From contig NZ_NRGW01000001.1 of NCBI RefSeq assembly GCF_002332255.1, positions 2,046,001-2,110,000 on the forward strand: DNA of 64,000 nt, given 5' to 3'. This stretch comes from Halomonas sp. JB37. Its GTDB lineage: Bacteria; Pseudomonadota; Gammaproteobacteria; Pseudomonadales; Halomonadaceae. The notes below the pieces were generated by a model. The model had not been told where the DNA came from, searched no databases, and was given only the letters and a program-made list of their open reading frames with translations. How positions within the stretch are numbered: the first letter of the stretch is position 1; the number at the start of each line of letters is the position of its first letter. The translations under genes and the position numbers were made by a program. Below are positions 8,860-18,789 of the stretch, piece after piece.

Positions 8860-9872
8860 TAGTTAAACGACATGGTCGATAACGCTTGGGCAAGAGACTC
8901 AAGGCCATAAATGCTGCGCATGGTGGCACTCATCGCATGGGCATCCATTTCCACAATGCGGCCGTTTTTCACGGCGTTCATTTCGCGAGTAACTGGGTCG
9001 CTTTGTAGAAGCTCAAGTTTGGTGGCCAGATCATCGCCTGGGTAGCGGCGCCGGTCCATGCGTGCCACAACGATCACGTCAGGATTAGCACGAGCAATCG
9101 ACTCCCAGCCTACGGTCGGCCATTCTTCATTAGAGGTGACCACGTTTTGGATACCGAGTTGCTCCATCATATAGCCAGGCGCCCCCAACTGACCGGCAAC
9201 GATAGGGTCGGCCGCTAAATCGTAGGAGGAAAACCAAAATACGGCCGACAGATCGTCGGGTAGTGCAAGGCTAGTCGCCTGTTCGATAGCGCGCTCTTCG
9301 CGGGTCTGCAAATCGGCCACTAGCGTATCGCCCGCGCTCTGCACGTCGAAAATAGCCGCCAGCTCGTGAACGCCTTTATAAATTGAGTCGGTTGAGAATG
9401 CCGCCACCCGGGTACCGTCACCGCCGGTCGCATTGTCTTTGGTATCGCAATCGGCAGGCATGATGTAAGAGGCGATGCCCAGCTCATGAAACTGCTCGCG
9501 GGTGGCTACGCTGCCGGTAGGGCCTACGTGCCACTCGTATTGAGCCGCGACGAGATCAGGCCGCTTGTTCACCACAGACTCAAAGCTTGGGTCGTTATCG
9601 GCAATACGCTCAATGCGGCTGTTTATATCGCTGAATTCGGGCAGCACGGGATTAAACCAGACTGACGTGCCGCTCACTTTATCGGCAAGCCCCAGGCGAT
9701 ATAGCACCTCGGTCGCAGACTGGCCGACCGTTACCGTACTCGCGGGTGGCGCATCAAACGTGATTTCTACGCCGCAATTAGTCAGCGTAAGCGGATAGAC
9801 CGTGCTATCAGCAAAGGCTGCGTGGGCGGGTAAGAAAGCTAACGAAATGCATAAAGGGCGGGCGAGCTTCAT
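8859..9872 (-). CDS. TroA-like ABC transporter substrate-binding protein
   Basis: 337 aa from ATG 9872, which gives a clean signal peptide (residues 1-21, ending AHAAFA/D); an upstream in-frame start at 9944 would put 24 extra charged residues before it. After the signal come YPLTLTNCGVEITFDAPP and the periplasmic binding fold typical of iron-siderophore and corrinoid carriers, with NPDVIVVARMD in the C-lobe. Two cysteines (in TNCG and ADCD) may pair. It resembles binding proteins listed for siderophore or F420-like substrates, but I cannot name the ligand. Divergent from the chelatase motor gene. Confidence 0.75.
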   Translation of the reverse strand: MKLARPLCISLAFLPAHAAFADSTVYPLTLTNCGVEITFDAPPASTVTVGQSATEVLYRLGLADKVSGTSVWFNPVLPEFSDINSRIERIADNDPSFESVVNKRPDLVAAQYEWHVGPTGSVATREQFHELGIASYIMPADCDTKDNATGGDGTRVAAFSTDSIYKGVHELAAIFDVQSAGDTLVADLQTREERAIEQATSLALPDDLSAVFWFSSYDLAADPIVAGQLGAPGYMMEQLGIQNVVTSNEEWPTVGWESIARANPDVIVVARMDRRRYPGDDLATKLELLQSDPVTREMNAVKNGRIVEMDAHAMSATMRSIYGLESLAQALSTMSFN

Positions 9873-10138
9873 GGGACGGTGTTCCAAATGCCGATTGAGG
9901 AAAGACTCGACGGACTGCCGAAGACGAGAGAATAAAGCACGCAAGGCCTTTGCGGTTGGTGACGTGCTGGCGTGATAGGCTGGCCTCTATCTAACGCCTT
10001 CCACTATACTGGACGGTCATTGTAGTCACTTTCTTAACGCTTGGCTCTATCGTTATGTTCTTGTCAGGTATGAATAATTTTCACGCGTGAGGCGGTGTCC
10101 CTACGCCGTTTAATGTATTAACTTGGCTCCTTTTGCCC

Positions 10139-11878
10139 ATGGTGATGCCTGTGGTTGAGTTTCCCTTTACCGCCGTGGTCGGTCAGACGTCGCTTAAAAC
10201 AGCGCTGCTGCTGAACGTGATTAATCCGCGTATTGGCGGGGTGCTGATTAGCGGGCCACGCGGTAGCGCGAAATCGACCCTTGCGCGGGCGCTAGCGGCC
10301 ATTTTGCCTGAGGGCGAGAAGCGAAAACCACCGTTTGTCACCTTGCCGCTTGGCGCCAGCGAAGACCGCCTAACCGGCAGCCTTGATCTGCAAAAGATAC
10401 TCACTGAGCGTGAAGCCACGTTCCATGAAGGGCTATTGGCCAAAGCCGATGGCGGGATTTTATACGTCGATGAAGTGAATTTACTGGCCGATACGCTGGT
10501 CGATTTACTGCTCGATGTCGCGGCCAGCGGTATCAACATCGTCGAACGCGACGGCATTAGCCATTCGCATCCAGCGCGCTTTAGCCTAATCGGCACCATG
10601 AACCCCGATGAGGGCGAGCTTCGCCCCCAGTTACTTGACCGCTTTGGACTGTGCCTTGAGCAGCCGCCTAACGTCAGTATTGAAGCGCGCATCGCCATTG
10701 TGCAGCAGCGCGATGCCTTTGATCGCGATCCCGCTAGTTTTATAGCAGGCTTTGCCGACGAACAAGCTGCGCTCGTCAGCCGTGTAGAGCATGCGCGCCG
10801 AGGGCTGGCGACGGTAACGGCATCTGCCTGGGTTTACGAGCACATCGCTAAGCGCTGCGAAGCAGCAGGGGTTGAAGGTATGCGCGCCGATGTCACCTGG
10901 CACCGCGCTGCGCAGGCCCACGCTGCCTGGCGTGGTGATACGACGATCAGCCAGGAAGATGTCGATAGCGTTGAGCCGTGGGTGCTGGCCCATCGGCGTA
11001 CGCGCTCTGACGATAAGTCTGCTGAGCCGCCATCTTCACCGCCACCATCTTCACCGTCATCGCCTCAAGAATCGGGCCAAGACCCCGGCAGCTCAGTGTC
11101 GTCAAGTAATACTGACGAGCACTCAGCTTCACACGGGCAATGGGGCGCTATGCCGCCCATGGCGCAGAACATGCTAGAAAGTCAGCCGCTTACGCTGCCT
11201 GCATTATTAGCTCGGCCCTTTGGGAAACACTCGCTGTTTAACGGCGGCACGCGTAAGGGCCTTGCGTTGGGGCAGGGGCGAGCCAGTAAGCCGCCAGCTG
11301 CAGCGTTTCGCCCCGATTGGTTTGGCACTTTGATCGCAAATCGCGGTCAGTGGCCCTGGCGTCAGCTGCGCTATCGCAAGGCGCGAACCGGTCAGCCGCG
11401 GGTGCATTTGGTATTGCTTGATACCTCCGGCTCGACGCTCGGTAAGCGGCTTTTGGGCCAGACCAAAGGATGGGTCGATAGCCTTACTCGTCAAGCTTAT
11501 TCAGCTCGTGAGCAAGTGGCGATAGTCGGGTTTGGTAACGACACGCTGGCGTGCCTACTGCCACGACAGCGTGCTCCCAAAAGTGTGCAGGCCTTATTGA
11601 ATGCCACCGATGGCGGCGGCGGCACACCGCTACGTAAAGCGGTTGCTCACGCAGGCCAGTTGATTCGTCAGTGGCAGCGCCGCGACCCCGGCTTACTTAT
11701 CCGTACTTACCTAATGACCGATGGGCGTACCCGAGAGTCCGTCGCTGGCCTGCCGCCGCTTGGCGACTGCGTGGTCATGGATGCCGAACAGTCCTTCGTT
11801 AAACGTGGCCAGGCAGCGCGTCTTGCTCAGCAGCTTGGCGCACTCTATTGGACACCGCCCACCCAGGAGCCAGCATGA
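10139..11878 (+). CDS. Fused ChlI/ChlD-like AAA+ and VWA chelatase motor
   Basis: 579 aa. The N-terminal half is a Mg-chelatase-type AAA+ domain (Walker A GPRGSAKSTLARAL at about residue 38, Walker B GGILYVDEVNLL, sensor region LIGTMNPDEGELRPQLLDRFGL). A Pro/Ser/Gln linker near residues 298-340 leads to a C-terminal von Willebrand A domain with MIDAS motif LLDTSGST and later GGGGTPL and YLMTDGR. Together these match ChlI plus ChlD in one chain. As cobN lies in the same run and no cobS/cobT-type chelatase genes are seen, it probably drives cobalt insertion by CobN. Starts TTG 10133, ATG 10139 and ATG 10145 are all possible. Overlaps cobO by 4 bases. Confidence 0.82.
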   Translation: MVMPVVEFPFTAVVGQTSLKTALLLNVINPRIGGVLISGPRGSAKSTLARALAAILPEGEKRKPPFVTLPLGASEDRLTGSLDLQKILTEREATFHEGLLAKADGGILYVDEVNLLADTLVDLLLDVAASGINIVERDGISHSHPARFSLIGTMNPDEGELRPQLLDRFGLCLEQPPNVSIEARIAIVQQRDAFDRDPASFIAGFADEQAALVSRVEHARRGLATVTASAWVYEHIAKRCEAAGVEGMRADVTWHRAAQAHAAWRGDTTISQEDVDSVEPWVLAHRRTRSDDKSAEPPSSPPPSSPSSPQESGQDPGSSVSSSNTDEHSASHGQWGAMPPMAQNMLESQPLTLPALLARPFGKHSLFNGGTRKGLALGQGRASKPPAAAFRPDWFGTLIANRGQWPWRQLRYRKARTGQPRVHLVLLDTSGSTLGKRLLGQTKGWVDSLTRQAYSAREQVAIVGFGNDTLACLLPRQRAPKSVQALLNATDGGGGTPLRKAVAHAGQLIRQWQRRDPGLLIRTYLMTDGRTRESVAGLPPLGDCVVMDAEQSFVKRGQAARLAQQLGALYWTPPTQEPA

Positions 11879-12468
11879 GCGATAGCAGCCACCTAGACCG
11901 TATGCAGCGTAAGAAAGAAGTTATCGACGAGCGAATAGCGCGTGCATCTGAAGAGCGCGGTGTATTGATTTTGCTAAAAGGAAACGGCAAAGGAAAGAGC
12001 AGTTCTGCTTTCGGCACGCTGGCGCGTTCGTTAGGCCATGGCCAAAAAGGCGCGGTCATTCAGTTTATTAAAGGCCGCCGTGAGACCGGTGAATATCTGT
12101 TTTTTCGCGATCACCCTCAGCTTGACTGGCACATTATGGGCCAGGGCTTTACCTGGGAAACCCAGGATCGACAGCGCGATATCGAAGCCGCCGAAGCCGC
12201 CTGGGAAATCGCCCGGGGGCTGTTAGAAGACCCTGCCTACAACGTTATCGTATTGGACGAAATGAGCTACATGTTCAAATACGACTATTTAGACACGGCG
12301 CCTATTGTCGAGGCGCTTTTACGCCGACCCGCCCACCAAAATGTGATTATCACCGGCCGAACCATGGCGCTGCCGCTGCAGGAAATCGCCGATACCATCA
12401 GCACCGTACAGGATGACCGTCACGCGTTTCGTAACGGCGTTAAAGCTCAGGCGGGGATCGAGTACTGA
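11875..12468 (+). CDS. cobO: Cob(I)yrinic acid a,c-diamide adenosyltransferase CobO
   Basis: 197 aa, CobA/CobO/BtuR family. It transfers adenosyl from ATP to the cob(I)alt corrinoid. The P-loop GNGKGKSS is at residues 36-43; IQFIKG, a Trp-rich QGFTWE and VLDEMSYMFKY complete the family pattern. ATG 11875 follows CAGGAG and overlaps the stop of the chelatase motor (ATGA), so the earlier in-frame start at 11848 is rejected. Confidence 0.93.
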   Translation: MSDSSHLDRMQRKKEVIDERIARASEERGVLILLKGNGKGKSSSAFGTLARSLGHGQKGAVIQFIKGRRETGEYLFFRDHPQLDWHIMGQGFTWETQDRQRDIEAAEAAWEIARGLLEDPAYNVIVLDEMSYMFKYDYLDTAPIVEALLRRPAHQNVIITGRTMALPLQEIADTISTVQDDRHAFRNGVKAQAGIEY

Positions 12469-13841
12469 TGACGACATCTTTGCCAAGCGCTAGCTGCCCG
12501 GCGCTATTTATCGCCGCACCTTCTTCAGGGCAGGGCAAAACAACCGTCACGGCGGGGCTGGCACGCCTGCTGCGCAACCAGGGCAAAGTAGTCAGAGTAT
12601 TTAAAACTGGCCCTGATTATCTGGACCCGCAAATATTGGCGCAAGCATCGGGCCAGCCCGTAGACCAGCTAGATCTGTGGATGGCCGGCGAGGCCTACTG
12701 CCGGCAGCGTTTTTATCAAGCGGCGGTGAGTGCCGATATTATTTTGGTGGAAGGCGCCATGGGCCTTTTCGATGGCGAGCCTTCCAGCGCCGATTTGGCT
12801 GCGCTGTTCGAGTTGCCGCTGGTGATCGTGATGGACGTTAAAGGCATGGCACAAACGGCGGCCGCCTTGATGTCGGGCCTTGCAGGCTTTCGTGATGACC
12901 TTCTCATCGCAGGCATGATCGCCAACGCCTGCGGCACGCAGCGACATCGCGAGCTGATTGAGTCAGCGCTACCGCCCTCGATTCCGCTACTTGCCGCATT
13001 GCCGCGCGACCCCGCCTTAACGCTTCCCGAACGTCACCTGGGGTTGGTTCAGGCAGACGAGATTCGTGATGATTTGGAAGCGCGCTTTGAAGCGGCCGCC
13101 AGCGCATTAGACGCCGCCGGGCTGGCGACGGCGCTGATGAAAATAGCACCCGTAACGTTCACCGCTGCGCAAGGCCATGTGCCGTCAGTGCCATCATCGC
13201 TGGCGGGCCAGACCATTGGTGTAGCTAAAGATGCGGCGTTTAGCTTTATCTATCAGGCCAATTTGGACCTGCTTGAGCAGATGGGCGCGAAGCTATGCTT
13301 TTTCTCACCGCTGAGCGAGCGCCGTTTACCCTTGTGCGATGCGCTTTGGCTGCCCGGTGGTTATCCTGAGCTGCATGCCTCAACGTTGGCTGAGAATGCC
13401 AGTATGCGCGAGGATATTCAGCGCTTTTATAGCGCAGGCAAGCCCATTCTCGCTGAGTGTGGCGGCATGCTCTACTGTTTGGACACGCTGACCGACTACG
13501 ACGAGAACACCCATACGATGCTGGGCCTACTGCCAGGGCAAGGCGCCATGCGCGGACGAAGAGGCTGCCAGGGAATGCAAACCGCCGACTTGGCGGAAGG
13601 TGCTCTTCGCGGGCATGCGCATCATCGCTCAATGGCAGAAGGCACGCCTGAGCCCATTGCCCACGGCCGCCGTCAGCGCCACCCCGCACCGGGCGAGCCG
13701 ATTTATCGCCAGCGCCAGTTAACCGCATCGTATCTTCACTTTTTCTTTCCTAATAATCCTGCCGCGGTCGCGAGCCTGTTCAGCGGCTCAGCAGCATCAG
13801 CGCAGCCTAGCGCCACAGAGGAATTTAACGCATGCAGCTAA
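12468..13841 (+). CDS. cobB: Hydrogenobyrinic/cobyrinic acid a,c-diamide synthase CobB
   Basis: 457 aa, a typical length. It amidates side chains a and c using glutamine and ATP before cobalt insertion. The N-terminal dethiobiotin-synthetase-like domain has P-loop APSSGQGKTTV (17-27) and VEGAMGLFDG; the C-terminal class I glutamine amidotransferase domain has its nucleophile in LAECGGMLY (Cys331) and a catalytic His in ASYLHFFF. Start ATG 12468 overlaps the cobO stop by one base. Confidence 0.93.
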   Translation: MTTSLPSASCPALFIAAPSSGQGKTTVTAGLARLLRNQGKVVRVFKTGPDYLDPQILAQASGQPVDQLDLWMAGEAYCRQRFYQAAVSADIILVEGAMGLFDGEPSSADLAALFELPLVIVMDVKGMAQTAAALMSGLAGFRDDLLIAGMIANACGTQRHRELIESALPPSIPLLAALPRDPALTLPERHLGLVQADEIRDDLEARFEAAASALDAAGLATALMKIAPVTFTAAQGHVPSVPSSLAGQTIGVAKDAAFSFIYQANLDLLEQMGAKLCFFSPLSERRLPLCDALWLPGGYPELHASTLAENASMREDIQRFYSAGKPILAECGGMLYCLDTLTDYDENTHTMLGLLPGQGAMRGRRGCQGMQTADLAEGALRGHAHHRSMAEGTPEPIAHGRRQRHPAPGEPIYRQRQLTASYLHFFFPNNPAAVASLFSGSAASAQPSATEEFNACS

Positions 13842-14929
13842 ATAAAATCCCCGCCACGGTCGTCACCGGTTTTCTCGGCAGCGGTAAAACGACGCTGCTG
13901 GCCAATATTCTGCGTCAAGTGACCGGCAAGCGCATTGCGGTGATCGTCAACGAATTTGGCGAGCAGGACATAGATTCGAGCCTGCTGCGTAGCTGCGCGC
14001 TCGGTTGCGAAGGCGAACAGCCGATGGACGGCGAGGACGGCAGTATTTACGAGCTGGCCAATGGCTGTATCTGTTGCACTGTGGAAGAAGAATTTTTGCC
14101 AGTGATGAAAAAGCTGGTCGCACGGCGTAATGATATCGACCACATTTTAATTGAAACCAGCGGGCTGGCGCTGCCCAAGCCGCTGGTGCAGGCATTTAAC
14201 TGGCCGGAAGTGCGCAGCCACTGCACCGTAGATGCAATTATTACCGTCATCGATGGGCCTGCCGTGGCCGCCGGCCGTTTTGCCAGCGACGAAGGTAAAG
14301 TGGCTGCGCAGCGTTTAGCTGACGAAAGCCTTGATCACGACCCGAGCCTGCGTGAACTGCTTGACGATCAGCTCAGCGCCGCGGATTTAGTCTTGGTCAC
14401 CAAGACCGACCTGCTAAGCGCAGAGGAAAAGGCCCGCGTGGAGACGCTAGTAAAAGCGCGGGTGCCAGCGTCGGTCAAAATCCTGTTTATCGACCAAACG
14501 CTGGCGACCGACACCGCGCAGCTAGAGGCATTAATGGGCATTGGCGCGGCTAGCGAAGAGAACATCGACCGTATCGCCAACCACCACGACAAACATCACG
14601 CTGAAGGCGCGCACCACGACCACGCCCACGATCATTTTGATTCTTGCGTGATAACGCTCGGCGAAGTCGATGCCGACGTTCTGGCAGCCCAGCTTCAGCA
14701 GCTGCTAGAAACACAGGAAATCTATCGGGCTAAAGGCTTTGCGGCGGTTCCCGGCAAGCCGATGCGCCGCGTAATTCAAGCGGTAGGCGAACGGCTAGAC
14801 GGCTACTTCGACAGGCTTTGGGGGCAGGATGAGCGTCGCCAAACCCAACTGGTCATTATTGGTAAAGCGCTTAACCGCGACGATATTCAGGCGGCGCTAT
14901 CCAGCGCTGAGCGCACGGTTAGCGCTTAA
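13832..14929 (+). CDS. cobW: CobW G3E-family GTPase metallochaperone
   Basis: 365 aa. P-loop GFLGSGKT at 13-20, the metal site CICC at residues 79-82, ETSGLALPKP in the switch region, and a His/Asp-rich loop around residues 246-268 (HHDKHH, HHDHAHDH). CobW proteins bind Co(II) with GTP and are thought to supply cobalt to CobN; the gene order cobW-cobN supports that here. It overlaps cobB by 10 bases and cobN by one. Confidence 0.93.
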   Translation: MQLNKIPATVVTGFLGSGKTTLLANILRQVTGKRIAVIVNEFGEQDIDSSLLRSCALGCEGEQPMDGEDGSIYELANGCICCTVEEEFLPVMKKLVARRNDIDHILIETSGLALPKPLVQAFNWPEVRSHCTVDAIITVIDGPAVAAGRFASDEGKVAAQRLADESLDHDPSLRELLDDQLSAADLVLVTKTDLLSAEEKARVETLVKARVPASVKILFIDQTLATDTAQLEALMGIGAASEENIDRIANHHDKHHAEGAHHDHAHDHFDSCVITLGEVDADVLAAQLQQLLETQEIYRAKGFAAVPGKPMRRVIQAVGERLDGYFDRLWGQDERRQTQLVIIGKALNRDDIQAALSSAERTVSA

Positions 14930-17900
14930 TGCATCTTTTCGCTGCCAAGCCTGGGGGCTTTGTTGACGATGAAGGTATCGTCGACCTGCAACAAAGCCCC
15001 GCCGAGGTCGTCATTATGTCAGCGGCTGACAGCAACCTGTCGGCGCTGGCTCAGGCGGTTGACCGCCTGGGCGATGATTACCCGTCGGTGAGGCTGGCGA
15101 ACTGGATGAATCTGGTAAAGCCGGCGGCCTTTGATCTCTATGAAGATCGCGTGCTTGAAAAAGCCAGGCTGGTGATCGTTTCGCTGTTAGGCGGCAAGGG
15201 CTATTGGCCTTACGGTCATGAGCGCTTGTTGGCCTGGGCTGCGGCGAAACCTGAGCGCCAGCTGATTATGGTCCCCGGCTGTGATGCACCGGACGATGCG
15301 CTACTGAACGATTCGAGCGTGAGCTTTGACGCTGCCTACCGCGTGTGGCGCTACCTGCGCGAAGGCGGCGTTGACAATGCCGAGCAACTGCTGCGCTTTG
15401 TGGGTAGCGAGTGTTTAGCCCACGCTCAGCCGTGGCAAGAGCCGAAGGTGATCCCCGCGGCGGTTATCTATGTGCCGCAGGTAAGCGGGCGCCAGGCGGT
15501 GAGCCTAAGTGAATGGCGTGATCAGCGTGTTGCTGAGCGACCTGTTTGCTTACTGCTGTTTTATCGCAGCCATCTGCAGGGCGGCAATACCGCCGTGCCC
15601 GACGGCATGATTGATGCGCTTAAAGCCCAAGGGCTTGAGCCGTTAGCCGTGGCCGTAGCATCGCTAAAAGAGGGGCCCTGTATCGCGTTTGCCAATCATC
15701 TTATTGAGCAAACCGGTGCCATGCTGGTGATCAATACCACCAGCTTTTCGGTCAACCGTAATACCGACGAGGTCGATGCCCTCAGTAGCGAGCAGGGCAG
15801 TGATGTTTCGGGCAGCCTGTTTGTCGGCAGCCCCGTGGTGCTCCAGGCCATGATGGCCAGCAGCACAGCTGAGGACTGGCAGGCAATGGCCGCGGGGCTA
15901 CATAGCCGCGACGTGGCGATGCAGATAGTGCTACCTGAAATGGACGGGCGCATCATCACTCGCGCCGTCGGGTTTAAGGCCGAAGCACACTACAATGCCC
16001 GCAGCCAGCTGTCGGTCACGCATCACACGCTGCATCCTGAACGCGCAGCGTTTGTCGCCACGCTGGCACGTCGGTTTTGCGACCTGCGGCAAACGCCCAA
16101 CGCTGAAAAACGTGTCGCACTGATCATGGCGAACTACCCCAACCGCGATGGGCGTATTGGCAATGGCGTGGGGTTGGATACACCCGCTTCAACGCTAAAA
16201 CTCATAAACGCGCTGGCTTCATCGGGCTACCCGGTCAACGATATCCCTAGTGATGGCGATGCGCTGATTCGCCTGCTGCAGGGTGCAGTCACCAATGATC
16301 ACGAAAGCCTCGACCAGCGCGTTTGCTGGCAAAGTATTGGCGTTGATGAGTATTTAAGCTGGTTTCAAACGCTGCCCGCCACGCTCCAAGAAGCCGTGTG
16401 GGCACGATGGGGCGCACCCGCAGATGACCCCAAATGCCGGCAGGGGCGGCTGATGATTTCCGGTGTTCGCCTGGGGGAAACGTTCGTCGGTATTCAGCCT
16501 GAACGTGAGTTTTGTGACGACCCGAACATTGACTTAACGCAGTCGTACCACGATATGCAGTTGGTACCGCCGCATAGCTACTTGGCGTTTTATCTTTGGC
16601 TACGCGAGCACTATCACGTTGATGCCGTGGTGCACGTGGGCAAGCACGGCAATTTAGAATGGCTACCGGGCAAAAGCACGGCGCTAAGTGCCGACTGCTG
16701 GCCGGATATCGCGCTGGGGCCGCTGCCGCATTTCTACCCGTTTATCGTCAACGACCCCGGTGAAGGTGCCCAGGCTAAGCGTAGAAGCCAAGCGGTGATC
16801 ATTGATCACCTAATGCCGCCTCTGGCGCGGGCTGAACTGTACGGGCCGATGGCCGAGCTTGAAGCGCTGTGTGATGAGTATTATCAGGCGCTGGATATGG
16901 ACCCCCGGCGCGAAGCGCTGATTCGTGAGCAGATTTTGAGCCACCTGCGCGCAACCGGCATCGACCAGGAACTTGCCCGCGCTGTTGATAGCAGCTGTGA
17001 CAGCGAGATTCTCAATGAGCTGGATACCTTCCTTTGCGATATTAAAGAGTCGCAGATACGCCACGGCCTGCACATTCTCGGCACGCTGCCACCGCAGGAG
17101 AAGCTAGCGGGTACGCTGGTAGCGCTACTGAGGCTGCCGCGTGGCGAGGCGGCTGCTCAGCGCGGCCTGCTGCATAATCTAGCCGATGACCTGGGGCTAT
17201 TGAACGACGCTTCCCCCTTTGACCCGCTGGCGGCCAGCAGTGAACCCTGGAACGGCCCGCGCCCGGCACTATTGGCCAGCCAGCTCAGCGATGCTTGGCG
17301 AACCGGTGCGGATACCCGTGAGCGGCTGGAACTATTGGCCGAGCAGCTTATTACCGAGTACGTTCTCGCCCAGGGCTGCCTCGTTGAACTCGCCCATGCC
17401 TATCCTGCCACCGCGGCGCAGCTGCGCTATGCCCGCGAACATCTGTGGGTCGCTATGCAGCGCGGCGTGAAAATGGAGATTCAGTCGCTATTGGATGGGC
17501 TGGACGGTCTGTTCGTGCCCGCTGGGCCAAGCGGCACGCCTAGCCGAGGGCGGCTAGACACGCTGCCTACCGGGCGTAACTTCTTTAGCGTGGATAACCG
17601 CTCGATTCCCTCACCGGCGGCCTGGACGCTGGGGCAGAAATCAGCGCAGGCATTCGTAGAGCGCTACCTGCAGGATAACGGCGACTACCCGCGCCGTCTG
17701 GGTCTGTCGATTTGGGGCACCGCCACCATGCGTACCGGCGGTGATGACATCGCCCAGGCCTTCGCGCTGATGGGCGTGCGGCCTAAATGGTCGCTGGGCT
17801 CGCAGCGGGTGTTCGATTTTGAAGTGATCCCATCGATGCTGCTGAACCGCCCGCGCGTCGACGTCACCTTGCGCGTTTCCGGCTTTTTCCGCGACGCGTT

Positions 17901-18789
17901 TCCTAACGTCATTCGGCTATTCGATGCCGCGGTGCAAGCCGTTGCCGAGTATCAAGAGCCGGGCGACAGCAATACCATTCGAACGGCTGTGCTCAGCCAG
18001 CAGCGCACGCTTGAAGCTCAAGGAATGTCTTCTGAAAGCGCCGCTCAGCAGGCCCGCTACCGTATTTTTGGCAGCAAGCCCGGTGAGTACGGCGCCGGTC
18101 TTAATCGGCTGATCGAAAGCCGCGCTTGGAACAGTGCTGACGACTTGGCCGAGGCGTATTTAGACGCAGGCGCCTACGCCTATGGGCAGTTTAAAGAGTC
18201 GGGCGTTGGCGCACGCAAGGCGTTTGAACAGCAGCTCAAAGAGCTGGACGCGGTGATGCAAAACCAGGATAACCGCGAGCACGATATTCTTGATTCCAAC
18301 AGCTATTACGCTTTTCAAGGCGGCATGGCCAATGCCACTCGTGCGCTAAGCGGCCATGCGCCGACCATTTATCACGCGGATCACGCTAACCCGGCCGCCC
18401 CCAAGATTCGCACGCTGAAAGAAGAGCTTGCCCGCGTTATTCGCTCGCGTGTGCTGAATCCGAAGTGGATAAATGCGATGCGCGAGCACGGTTACAAAGG
18501 CGCGTTTGAAATGGCCGCCACCGTGGACTATCTGTTTGCCTACGACGCCACCACTGATTTAGTCGCGGACTATCAGTACGCCCAGATCAGCGAGGCCTTC
18601 GTGCTTGACCCGGCCAGCCAGCAGTTTTTGCGTGAGCATAATCCTGCCGCGCTTGAGGAAATGGCCGAACGGCTGCTTGAAGCGGCCCAGCGCGGCATGT
18701 GGCAAGATCCGGGCGAGCAGGGGCAGGCGCTGCAAGACCTGCTGCTGGCAATAGATGAAGCCAAAGAGACCGGCCGCTATGGCCATTAA
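14929..18789 (+). CDS. cobN: Cobaltochelatase large subunit CobN
   Basis: 1286 aa, full family length (ChlH/CobN superfamily). Inserts Co(II) into hydrogenobyrinic acid a,c-diamide. Recognisable landmarks include LIMANYPNRDGRIGNGVGLDTPAS, VHVGKHGNLEWLPGKS with the family's catalytic His, PHFYPFIVNDPGEGAQAKRR, GNFFSVD-like GRNFFSVDNRSIPS, and SNSYYAFQGGMA near the C-terminus. Start ATG 14929 overlaps the cobW stop (TAATG). It needs an ATPase motor; the AAA+/VWA fusion at 10.1 kb is the candidate. Confidence 0.95.
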   Translation: MHLFAAKPGGFVDDEGIVDLQQSPAEVVIMSAADSNLSALAQAVDRLGDDYPSVRLANWMNLVKPAAFDLYEDRVLEKARLVIVSLLGGKGYWPYGHERLLAWAAAKPERQLIMVPGCDAPDDALLNDSSVSFDAAYRVWRYLREGGVDNAEQLLRFVGSECLAHAQPWQEPKVIPAAVIYVPQVSGRQAVSLSEWRDQRVAERPVCLLLFYRSHLQGGNTAVPDGMIDALKAQGLEPLAVAVASLKEGPCIAFANHLIEQTGAMLVINTTSFSVNRNTDEVDALSSEQGSDVSGSLFVGSPVVLQAMMASSTAEDWQAMAAGLHSRDVAMQIVLPEMDGRIITRAVGFKAEAHYNARSQLSVTHHTLHPERAAFVATLARRFCDLRQTPNAEKRVALIMANYPNRDGRIGNGVGLDTPASTLKLINALASSGYPVNDIPSDGDALIRLLQGAVTNDHESLDQRVCWQSIGVDEYLSWFQTLPATLQEAVWARWGAPADDPKCRQGRLMISGVRLGETFVGIQPEREFCDDPNIDLTQSYHDMQLVPPHSYLAFYLWLREHYHVDAVVHVGKHGNLEWLPGKSTALSADCWPDIALGPLPHFYPFIVNDPGEGAQAKRRSQAVIIDHLMPPLARAELYGPMAELEALCDEYYQALDMDPRREALIREQILSHLRATGIDQELARAVDSSCDSEILNELDTFLCDIKESQIRHGLHILGTLPPQEKLAGTLVALLRLPRGEAAAQRGLLHNLADDLGLLNDASPFDPLAASSEPWNGPRPALLASQLSDAWRTGADTRERLELLAEQLITEYVLAQGCLVELAHAYPATAAQLRYAREHLWVAMQRGVKMEIQSLLDGLDGLFVPAGPSGTPSRGRLDTLPTGRNFFSVDNRSIPSPAAWTLGQKSAQAFVERYLQDNGDYPRRLGLSIWGTATMRTGGDDIAQAFALMGVRPKWSLGSQRVFDFEVIPSMLLNRPRVDVTLRVSGFFRDAFPNVIRLFDAAVQAVAEYQEPGDSNTIRTAVLSQQRTLEAQGMSSESAAQQARYRIFGSKPGEYGAGLNRLIESRAWNSADDLAEAYLDAGAYAYGQFKESGVGARKAFEQQLKELDAVMQNQDNREHDILDSNSYYAFQGGMANATRALSGHAPTIYHADHANPAAPKIRTLKEELARVIRSRVLNPKWINAMREHGYKGAFEMAATVDYLFAYDATTDLVADYQYAQISEAFVLDPASQQFLREHNPAALEEMAERLLEAAQRGMWQDPGEQGQALQDLLLAIDEAKETGRYGH

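Noticed and set aside
9873-10138. A riboswitch between the second importer and the chelatase motor
   Set aside because: The spacer lacks both conserved aptamer boxes; no convincing promoter either.
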